Of a DNA stretch of 58,783 bases, positions 9,457 to 16,277 are shown in pieces (the stretch's first letter is position 1; every line of letters begins with the position of its first letter). The notes beneath the pieces were generated by a model. It was not told the DNA's origin, made no database searches, and was given only the letters and a program-made list of their open reading frames with translations. A program made the position numbers and the translations under genes. The stretch comes from Phycisphaerales bacterium. Lineage in GTDB: Bacteria; Planctomycetota; Phycisphaerae; Phycisphaerales; SM1A02. The stretch covers positions 31,483 to 90,265 of the forward strand of contig JAKVBT010000011.1 of assembly GCA_022446905.1 (NCBI GenBank). The letters are read 5' to 3'.

Positions 9457-10134
9457 TCAGTGCCGTCGTCGACGGCGTGTGGCCAGCATGGGGGCCAGCG
9501 TCCACAAGCTCGCAGCGGTCGGTACAAATGCGAATCCGCCGTTGAACCCAACGGTTGTACCAGCACTGAGATCAACGGCATAGCGCACTTGGAGCGTCTG
9601 CCAATTGTCAATGAAGACTGTGCCGTTGCCGGTGTCATATGTGGATGCCGATCCGCTCTGTCCAGCCGAGAATGAGAATGGATTGTCAAAGAGGCTGGCC
9701 ACAAGTGTGTCATCGACAACCACGCTCCAAAGCGGTTCGGTGTCAGTCTCAACCATCGCATCCTCGCCGCCGATATTGAGTGATTGAGAAGCCAACCACT
9801 CGCTCAAGGGAGGGGGTAGGGTGGATAAGGTCATTGAGAAGGCGACCTCCACCTGGAGATCTTCGGTGCCACTATTGGAGAATTGCATGATGGTGGCCAA
9901 CTGCAAGTCCTCGATAGGAGATGCAACCATAGTGGTTGAGACTGTGAGCTCCTCATGAATGTATTGGTGAGTCCAGTAGGTGCTTCCATCTGGAAGCGCA
10001 AGACCATTGAGTGTGGTTGAGGTACTTGCGCCGTTGGACCCTGCGATGTCCAGTACGCCGACTAAGTCGGCCAAAGAAGTTGCTGTTGTACAAAGTCCTA
10101 GGATCAATGCGCTTGCAATGTGTTGCGTCTTCAT
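9457..10134 (-). CDS. Secreted protein with PEP-CTERM-like C-terminus
   Basis: 225 residues from the ATG at 10134 (MKTQHIASALILGLCTTATS, a signal peptide). The start ATG overlaps the TGA of the upstream gene as ATGA, so the two are translationally coupled. The body is beta-rich with no recognised domain. The C-terminus is VPTAASLWTLAPMLATRRRRRH: a Pro-containing motif, a short hydrophobic helix and an Arg cluster, which is the plan of PEP-CTERM anchors processed by exosortase. The exact motif (VPTA) departs from VPEP, so the sorting call is tentative. Confidence 0.7.
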   Translation of the reverse strand: MKTQHIASALILGLCTTATSLADLVGVLDIAGSNGASTSTTLNGLALPDGSTYWTHQYIHEELTVSTTMVASPIEDLQLATIMQFSNSGTEDLQVEVAFSMTLSTLPPPLSEWLASQSLNIGGEDAMVETDTEPLWSVVVDDTLVASLFDNPFSFSAGQSGSASTYDTGNGTVFIDNWQTLQVRYAVDLSAGTTVGFNGGFAFVPTAASLWTLAPMLATRRRRRH

Positions 10135-10895
10135 GATCTTCGTCTCGATGGTGCCAGGCACCACAACAGCGCCACCATGAGCGATGCTGGAGGTGCAGGA
10201 ATCGTGCTATAGGCCGCTAAGAGGTGCAGGGTGGTCGTATCACCTGGGGTCAGCATGAACCTGGCCCAGACTGACAAACCCGCGGGGTCAATGGCTTGAA
10301 CCGTGGTCATCGAAGCAGCGGAGTCTGTCGCGACTCCAAATGGTCCATTGGCGGTGAGTGCGTAGACAGCATCAAAGTTGCTTGTTGCAACGGTCGAGTC
10401 AATCTTTGCTTGGACTAAAGGATCCTCTCCGACCGTTTCCAATGTTGCGGCTCCATCGAACTGCAAATTGGTGACTGCTAGGCTGCATGCCAGTGATAGG
10501 AGCGAATCACCTGGTGCCAGTGCGGATTGCAAGGAGGTTCCGGTCACAAATGACTGAGTCGTGGCGCCAAGGTTGGTCACCGACAAGATCGTGTCGATCA
10601 TCTGTTCTTGGCCGTTGGTGACGGTCGTCGTCCAAGTGAGGTGCCAGGCTGTAGAGAGCAATGAGCCGGTATAGACGGTGCTGGCCTCGTCAATATTGGT
10701 CCACTCGCCCAGCATCGACAGTTCGGCTGCGACAGGGTCATCTGGGGCTGAACTGGCCTGCCAATAGAATTCCGCCGGAATGGGTCCGCCAGCAATGGCA
10801 GTGGGGGCGAGCCAGCACATGGCCAAAAACACCACGACCCACCTTCGAAGCATGGGGCTGTTGCTGTGCTGTTTTGAAATCGTTGTTCTTGGCAT
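10131..10895 (-). CDS. Secreted protein with PEP-CTERM-like C-terminus
   Basis: 254 residues from the ATG at 10895; an alternative start at 10853 (MLRRWVVVFLAMC) would give a cleaner signal peptide, and neither has a convincing ribosome site. The body is a beta-rich secreted domain of about 200 residues. The C-terminus, IPAPPASLMVALLWCLAPSRRRS, has the Pro motif, hydrophobic span and Arg cluster of PEP-CTERM-type anchors. It is first in a two-gene unit with the 9457-10134 gene (ATGA overlap), which shares the same design. The two are probably surface proteins exported together. Confidence 0.68.
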   Translation of the reverse strand: MPRTTISKQHSNSPMLRRWVVVFLAMCWLAPTAIAGGPIPAEFYWQASSAPDDPVAAELSMLGEWTNIDEASTVYTGSLLSTAWHLTWTTTVTNGQEQMIDTILSVTNLGATTQSFVTGTSLQSALAPGDSLLSLACSLAVTNLQFDGAATLETVGEDPLVQAKIDSTVATSNFDAVYALTANGPFGVATDSAASMTTVQAIDPAGLSVWARFMLTPGDTTTLHLLAAYSTIPAPPASLMVALLWCLAPSRRRS

Positions 10896-11500
10896 GAATG
10901 GTGATCTAGGCCGAGTGGAGTCCGTCTAAGAAGATTCGAAAACAACTGACCCGTCGCCGAGTCCTCTTTGAGCGTCTGGCCGATTTCGCGCTCAAGCGGG
11001 GCATACAAATCGTCCAGACCAACTAAACAGAGGGCCTCTGATGGCGCCTCGCCAATTCAGTCATCGGGCTGCCGGGGTGCGATCTTGAGCGACAACGAGG
11101 TCAATTCAGGTGCCTCCTCGCCCAGCCATCCTTGGAGCGAGGCCTGTTGGCGGTGGGTGTGGGGGGGCAATGGACCGAACTGCCTATTGTGGATCTGCAG
11201 GTCCTAATTTGGACCACCCTTGGTCTGGCAAGCCCGACGGTTGTTCCCGCCAGGGCAATAGGCGATATCAAGCCAATGGGGGCGTTTTTGTGCCTTTGTG
11301 CCATGGTGGGCACGACTTGGCAAAGAAAAATCAAAAGTGCGCTAGATCAGGACTCACAAACTGGTGGCCCATGCATAGTGGGTTGTGAGAGGTGTGACGC
11401 TTCGAAAGAAGCAAGCCTCTCAGGGATTGAATCGTTTGACGCCTCGTGACGAGCGTCAATGACCTGAGCACACAACTGGAATGGACACAAGGAGCCGGCC
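10896..11500. other. 605-nt region without a confident gene
   Basis: This gap separates the divergent PEP-CTERM pair and the 11501 gene. A plus-strand frame from a TTG at 11132 to 11449 is open (105 codons) and has a hydrophobic middle (LPIVDLQVLIWTTLGLASPT), but there is no ribosome site and no recognised domain. Another short open stretch at about 10930-11030 ends in TAA with no start codon. These could be remnants of a decayed gene or chance. The last 120 nt hold the two hairpins described separately. Confidence 0.5.
11387..11459 (+). promoter_or_regulatory. Two tandem hairpins in the leader of the 11501 gene
   Basis: Hairpin 1 pairs GAGAGG (11387-11392) with CCTCTC (11416-11421) and, inside it, GCTTC (11399-11403) with GAAGC (11408-11412) around GAAA, a classic GNRA-type loop. 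Hairpin 2 pairs TTGACG with CGTCAA (11436-11441 and 11454-11459) and CTCG with CGAG inside, closing on TGA, with one bulged C. No T tract follows, so they are not terminators. They lie 42-114 nt before the start of the small ORF, and look like a structured 5' leader or a small RNA. Confidence 0.55.
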
Positions 11501-11755
11501 ATGACCGCCGCACTCGCTATCGCTCTGCTCTTGACGAGCCCTGCCTCGACAACATCGAACGCCTCAGAGGCCAACGTCGCCAAGACCGCGACTGTCAGCC
11601 TCGCCGCCGGCGACGCCCTGGGCATGCAGATGCATGACAACCACGGCAGTTCCTCGGTGCTGGCAAGCCGACAGGCCGCACAGGCCGCTCAGGCTGCCCC
11701 TAGCTGGAACACTCCAGCACATACCACTCGCGTTGCGAGTCTCTCCGTTCGATGA
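11501..11755 (+). CDS. Small secreted protein or leader ORF
   Basis: 84 residues. AAGGAG sits 6 nt before the ATG, one of the best ribosome sites in the window, so translation is likely. Residues 1-20 look like a signal peptide (MTAALAIALLLTSPASTTS). The rest is short and Ala/Ser/His-rich, with an Ala-Gln stretch (RQAAQAAQAAPSW), and matches nothing I know. It is followed after 6 nt by a strong hairpin and then by the 11861 gene, so it could be a separate small secreted protein or a translated leader controlling that gene. Confidence 0.55.
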   Translation: MTAALAIALLLTSPASTTSNASEANVAKTATVSLAAGDALGMQMHDNHGSSSVLASRQAAQAAQAAPSWNTPAHTTRVASLSVR

Positions 11756-11761
11756 CACTTC

Positions 11762-11842
11762 GGCCGCGGGTGAGTTCACTCACCGCCAGCGGCCCTGACA
11801 ACCGGAAACAGGCATCGGGTTAAACCCCGGAACGCGTGTTCC
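11762..11842 (+). promoter_or_regulatory. Hairpin array between the small ORF and the dockerin gene
   Basis: GGCCGC (11762-11767) pairs with GCGGCC (11789-11794), enclosing GGTGAG (11769-11774) paired with CTCACC (11779-11784) on a TTCA loop. Downstream, GGAAC (11829-11833) pairs with GTTCC (11838-11842) on GCGT, with a weaker GGGT/ACCC pair just before it. No T tract follows. Placed between a well-initiated 84-codon ORF and the next start at 11861, this could be an attenuator, an mRNA processing site or a stabiliser. Confidence 0.5.
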
Positions 11843-11860
11843 CACCGCAGGATTGAAACA

Positions 11861-13465
11861 ATGAACTCCGCCTTCCAAATGGCCGCTCCAGCGGTCGCCG
11901 CCATCTCTACGCTCTCAATGCTCTCGAGCTCCGCCACTGCTGGCATGGTCTGGACCGCCAACCAGCTCGCAGACGGCCAAGTTCGTTTCTCGGTCGGCGA
12001 CACTGAGGGTGATATCGCTGCTGAATACGCCATCAACTTGTCCGACATCTCCGTCGACCGTGGTATTCGGGCGACGCTCTTTGCTGATCCATCCACAGGC
12101 ATGCAGCACTTGGGCCTGACCTGGGTTGATGCTGATGGGAACCCTCAGTCCACCAGCCTGGAGCAGCATGGTGTGGTGCCTGCTGACTGGTCCACCAGCC
12201 GCGCTAAGTTCAGTTACCGCGCTCAAGAGATCTTGGCCGGTCGTGGCAATGCCATGAACGACAACGTCGTTGGCCAGTTCGACATCAATCCGCTTTCCAA
12301 CGTGGCCGCTCGCACAGAGCTCTTCTCGGTTGTCGGAACCGATGATGATCAGGCTGATGCTAGTCAGATGCTGGCTGGGGATGCTGATGCCAGTGAGCGT
12401 GTGGACGTACTCGACCTCTTGCACGTGCTCAGCAACTTTGGTCGTGATTGTCAGGACATGACCCCTTGCGAAGGCGATGCTGATGGCAACGCCGTAGTTG
12501 ACATCGACGACATTCTGGAAGTGATTCAGCACCTCGGTGACACCGCAGTGGCTACGGACAATGGCCCCAAGCGTCTTCTTTTCTGGCAGCCTGTAGGCGG
12601 TTCTTTCCACTCTGCTGAAAATCATGTGCATCCCCAGATCTACAACGACGAAGATGGCTGGCAGGCCAACGTCAACCATCGCATCGGCCCAGTTGTTGAT
12701 GAGATCGGTGCTGGCACTTTCGATATGTTCATGTGGAACGTGGCCGGTTACTGGTATGACCATGATCAGACGTGGCCTTCCGGTGGTACCCAGTCCATGA
12801 TCTTTGAGCAGGTCGAAAAGGCCCGTCAGCAGCGACCCGGTTTGGTCGACTACACCCCCTTCGCAGAGTTTGCTCATGAAAACGACATCGATCTGTACGG
12901 CTACATCGGTGTTCCTCGCTGCTGGGATCCCAGCGATCAGCCTCGCGGCGGATTCGTTCCCCAGGTTGACCACGGTCTTTCTGACAACCTCAACCGCTTC
13001 TATGGAGAACTCTTTGAGCATGGCTTTAAAGGCATTGGTCACGATGCTGCAGTCGAACTGCCAGAGGACAGCCCTTGGTTGAGCGACATGGCGCCTGAGT
13101 TGCAGCGTCGCGGCATGGAAGTCTTCATCGAAGCATGCCCCCGTCGAAGTCGCCCTTGGTTGCTGGGTATGAGTGTTGTGGCTGAACAGCGCATCTGGGA
13201 CCGTCAGCCAGGGACCTCCCCTGAGACATACTTCACCGAAGAGGAAATCGTCGCTGCTGGCGGCCGTGCCATCCACGTCATCACCTGGCCTTTGGGAATG
13301 GCCCCCAATGATGATGGCTACGACCCCGACTTCAACTACAACCAGTGGCGTTATGACATCTCGCTCCAACTGCTTCAGGAAGGCAAGACGGTTGGTGTCG
13401 GACTCCGCGGACTGCAACTGGCCGGATTCGATATCCAGGCATTGGTCGACGCGTCACGCGACTGA
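11861..13465 (+). CDS. Secreted protein with central dockerin-like pair and unknown C-terminal domain
   Basis: 534 residues; AGGA lies 9 nt before the ATG. Signal peptide about 1-28 (ends SATAG). Residues about 30-165 form a beta domain. A dockerin-like pair follows at about 171-226 (GDADASERVDVLDLLHVLSN and GDADGNAVVDIDDILEVIQH). The last ~300 residues form a new-looking domain with many Trp and acidic residues (FDMFMWNVAGYWYDHDQTW, GIGHDAAVELPED), which could be a TIM-barrel hydrolase, but I cannot place it. Codon use is more C-ending than in the neighbours (GTC, AAC, CGC, CTC), as expected for a highly expressed protein. It has the strongest antisense open frame in the window (11915-13417), a side effect of this codon use. 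Confidence 0.78.
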   Translation: MNSAFQMAAPAVAAISTLSMLSSSATAGMVWTANQLADGQVRFSVGDTEGDIAAEYAINLSDISVDRGIRATLFADPSTGMQHLGLTWVDADGNPQSTSLEQHGVVPADWSTSRAKFSYRAQEILAGRGNAMNDNVVGQFDINPLSNVAARTELFSVVGTDDDQADASQMLAGDADASERVDVLDLLHVLSNFGRDCQDMTPCEGDADGNAVVDIDDILEVIQHLGDTAVATDNGPKRLLFWQPVGGSFHSAENHVHPQIYNDEDGWQANVNHRIGPVVDEIGAGTFDMFMWNVAGYWYDHDQTWPSGGTQSMIFEQVEKARQQRPGLVDYTPFAEFAHENDIDLYGYIGVPRCWDPSDQPRGGFVPQVDHGLSDNLNRFYGELFEHGFKGIGHDAAVELPEDSPWLSDMAPELQRRGMEVFIEACPRRSRPWLLGMSVVAEQRIWDRQPGTSPETYFTEEEIVAAGGRAIHVITWPLGMAPNDDGYDPDFNYNQWRYDISLQLLQEGKTVGVGLRGLQLAGFDIQALVDASRD

Positions 13466-13498
13466 ATAGAGGCAGTCAAGCACGTTCAATCCCGTGCA

Positions 13499-14929
13499 TC
13501 AGGTCTGCGGCCCGGCGAGGACTCCATCCTCTGCCGGGTCGTTTGACGTTGGCTGCTCATCCCAGGCTGGATCCCAGTACAGCGGGTCCCAAGGCTCAGT
13601 TGGATCGGTTTGCCCCATGGCACCAAACATCATCGCAAACCGCCCACTGAGGCGCATTGCAAACCAAGCTCCAAGCAATGCCATCATGCCATTCCACATG
13701 AAGAGGCCGGCCTCTCCCCGTGAAAATGCGATGGTCTGTCCCAGTGCGCAGCCGATTGGAATCATGACAAAGGGTCGATGCAGTGCCCAGCGCACACGCT
13801 CATCCAAAAAGCGAACAATCAGTCCAATGCCAATGGCATAAACCGGTAGTGCAATAAAAGGGAAGTCATGGGCAATGTGCCCGATGATCCCCGGGCCGAC
13901 ATTGAAGACGTCGCCCGACCCTTTGTTACGGATGGAGCCGTGGTGGACCATGTCCTTTGCCAGTGGATAGGGCTTGTTTGCCCAGATGTTTCGTGGGACC
14001 GGCATCGCCACGAAGAACTTGATCTGATGCAGGAAGTTGTAGGGATACGCGCTTCCGTAGGTCTCAAGTGCCCACATACTCAGAGGCCCTGAATTTTGAC
14101 CAGAGAGTACGGCAGTCAACGCAGCTGAAAAGTCCTCGGCCCGCATTTGTGAAATGGCGGCGAGGCGATCCACCAGAGTCTGGCGTTCATAATTGCCGCC
14201 CTCACGCCGAGTGGCGGTGTAGACCGAGAGCAGCACAAGGCCAGCGACGGCTGCGATGGTTACGCGGCGAATAAGCAATCCCATCGGGAGGCCACGCCAG
14301 TAGCCGTAGTAGAGGCCCCAAGCGAAAGCAAGCGGAATGCCGACGACACCTCGGCGGCCAAATGACTGATATGACACAAAAGCAATTGCAGCCAGCAGGA
14401 TGATGCCGGCGATGGCCATCAGCATTGGATTACGGAAGTTACGTGACCAAGCCCAAGCCGCGGAGGCAGCAGCAGCTGCCAAGACGCCGGCCGCGGCTTG
14501 TGAGGCAAGAATGCCGATCAGTGGAATCCACATCAGCACAAACTTTAAGAAGCCGCCGATGGCCAGTAAAACGATCGATAGGAAGATCCAGCCACCAGCG
14601 CCGCCGTCCCAGTCACCTTTACCAGGTGTTCTCGCTCGTCTGAGCAGTGCCCACTCGCGTTTGTAGGACCATTCAAAAAGGATCAAGAAAATCGTAGCGA
14701 CAAACGCAAAGATGACTGGTGTTCCCACCTTGTCAGCCGGTTCAAGGTCGCCGTACATACTGAAGGCGAGGCCAAGAATACTGCTGGTGAGTTGGAAGAT
14801 TGTGAAGCCACCAAGGAACACCGTGTGGATGCTGAGAAGTTCGACTTGACGACGCATCGCCAATCGCAGGATGCGAGCGACGATCCAGCAGATAAGGCAG
14901 ACGAGATAGAAGGCAACGAGGAATCGCAT
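13499..14929 (-). CDS. Wzy-like polysaccharide polymerase (polytopic membrane protein)
   Basis: 476 residues with about 10-12 hydrophobic membrane spans. Between spans 8 and 9 is a large soluble loop containing PVPRNIWANKPYPL, close to the PRS-x-W-x-x-KP motif of oligosaccharide repeat-unit polymerases (O-antigen/EPS polymerases of the Wzy type). It would join lipid-linked repeat units on the outer face of the inner membrane. The C-terminal ~50 residues are soluble and acidic (DPTEPWDPLYWDPAWDEQP). It is the last gene of the minus-strand unit starting at 22723, 46 nt after the phosphatase stop. No clear ribosome site precedes the ATG. Flippase and initiating transferase are not in the window. 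Confidence 0.68.
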   Translation of the reverse strand: MRFLVAFYLVCLICWIVARILRLAMRRQVELLSIHTVFLGGFTIFQLTSSILGLAFSMYGDLEPADKVGTPVIFAFVATIFLILFEWSYKREWALLRRARTPGKGDWDGGAGGWIFLSIVLLAIGGFLKFVLMWIPLIGILASQAAAGVLAAAAASAAWAWSRNFRNPMLMAIAGIILLAAIAFVSYQSFGRRGVVGIPLAFAWGLYYGYWRGLPMGLLIRRVTIAAVAGLVLLSVYTATRREGGNYERQTLVDRLAAISQMRAEDFSAALTAVLSGQNSGPLSMWALETYGSAYPYNFLHQIKFFVAMPVPRNIWANKPYPLAKDMVHHGSIRNKGSGDVFNVGPGIIGHIAHDFPFIALPVYAIGIGLIVRFLDERVRWALHRPFVMIPIGCALGQTIAFSRGEAGLFMWNGMMALLGAWFAMRLSGRFAMMFGAMGQTDPTEPWDPLYWDPAWDEQPTSNDPAEDGVLAGPQT

Positions 14930-14975
14930 GGCGGGCGTTTGTGCCTCAAATCATAGGGCTCGAGGCAGGGTCAGA

Positions 14976-16244
14976 TTACGCCTTTCGATGAATAGCAAGT
15001 ATGGTTCGATCATCCTGAGCAGGTAGGCCGGGGCGGAAACCCTCGCAGTCCTCGCGAAGGTGCTGGAGCAACTCGGGCAGGGGTCGGTTTCGGCCAGCAA
15101 CGAGTAAGTCAACCAGTCGATCCTGACCATACATCGTGCCATCATCCAGCATGGCTTCAATGATCCCGTCTGTGGGTATGGCGAGTAGGTCACCTGGCTC
15201 TATGTGGATCGGGATGGTTTCAGTAGCCATCAGGGTGTCGATGACTCCAAGCGGGGGGACGTCGGCTTCGAGCACGGTGACTGCGCCATTGTCGCGAATC
15301 AGGAGCATTGGGCCATGTCCCGCAGCAATTGAATCGATGACTCCAGTATCGGCATGCAAGCGACCAAACCAAGCGGTTACGAACTGCATCGGTGAGGTGT
15401 CCTGCCACAGTTGGTGATTCAGTTGGGTCACCATATTGAGCAGTGGGGCATCCAGTCGAACGGCCATGCGTAGCATGGATCGCACCTGAGTTACTGAAAT
15501 GGCCGGTCCAATCCCATGTCCGGTTGCATCACCGACCATCAAGGTTGCGCCACCCTCTACCTCGACGACATCAAAGGCATCGCCACCGGTCTCCTCAGCC
15601 GGCATGCTCCAACCGTGAATTTCCCAGTTCTCAAACGCCGGAAACTCGCTTGGAAAGGTGGCACTTTGAATCTCTCGCGCTAGATCAAGATCACGCTGCA
15701 GTTTGACCAGCTCCAGACGGTCCTCCAGCAGGCGTGCGCGACGCATTGCTACGGCAGACTGTGCGGCCAGCGCGGTTGCAATGCGTTCGCATTCTTGGCC
15801 AAAGGGTTCGCCCCGTCGGTTAAGCACTTGCGCGACGCCGACGAGTTGATCGACGTCCGCAGCGACTAGCGGAATGGTCAAAATGCTGCGGGTTCGGTAT
15901 CCCGTCTTTTCATCAATGCCTCGATAGAAGCGTTCGTCGGCATAGGCATCAGGAATGTTGATGATGGAGCGCTCTGCCCCAGCGGTGCCGGCAATGCCTT
16001 TTCCCAGCGGCACTCGGATATCACCAAGGTCTTCCATGAGCGATCCATCGGGCCCATGCCCGGCAACAGCTACGAGTTCATCATCATTCTTGCGGTACTC
16101 AAAAACAGTTGCTCGCTCGGCGTCGAGAATGTCCCGCAGGCAGTCTGCCACTCTTGAGATGACGGCCTGTGAATCGTCGGTGCTTCCCAGTACACGACAG
16201 ACTTCCAGAATGCGATCCACTTGTTCTGGTGAAATGTCAGGCAC
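14976..16244 (-). CDS. GAF-domain SpoIIE/PP2C-type serine phosphatase
   Basis: 422 residues from a GTG at 16244, chosen because AGGAG lies exactly 6 nt upstream; a TTG two codons earlier overlaps the spacer. The GAF domain covers about 10-170 (ERATVFEYRKNDDELVAVAG), then a coiled linker (LVKLQRDLDLAREIQSATF) of the type that precedes RsbU/SpoIIE phosphatases. The PP2C domain (about 195-420) has GGDAFDVV, MVGDATGHGIGPA and the final DDRTILAI with the metal Asp residues. Such enzymes dephosphorylate anti-sigma-antagonist (STAS) proteins in response to a signal sensed by the GAF domain. No STAS or anti-sigma kinase is encoded nearby, so the target is unknown. It sits 33 nt after the cyclase gene. 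Confidence 0.9.
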   Translation of the reverse strand: MPDISPEQVDRILEVCRVLGSTDDSQAVISRVADCLRDILDAERATVFEYRKNDDELVAVAGHGPDGSLMEDLGDIRVPLGKGIAGTAGAERSIINIPDAYADERFYRGIDEKTGYRTRSILTIPLVAADVDQLVGVAQVLNRRGEPFGQECERIATALAAQSAVAMRRARLLEDRLELVKLQRDLDLAREIQSATFPSEFPAFENWEIHGWSMPAEETGGDAFDVVEVEGGATLMVGDATGHGIGPAISVTQVRSMLRMAVRLDAPLLNMVTQLNHQLWQDTSPMQFVTAWFGRLHADTGVIDSIAAGHGPMLLIRDNGAVTVLEADVPPLGVIDTLMATETIPIHIEPGDLLAIPTDGIIEAMLDDGTMYGQDRLVDLLVAGRNRPLPELLQHLREDCEGFRPGLPAQDDRTILAIHRKA

Positions 16245-16277
16245 AACCAACTCCTGTAGGCACGATGTCTGTGCAGA

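Noticed and set aside
11915-13417. A 500-codon open frame on the minus strand opposite the dockerin gene
   Set aside because: It mirrors the plus-strand gene and has no signal, domain or ribosome site; it arises from the strong codon bias of that gene.
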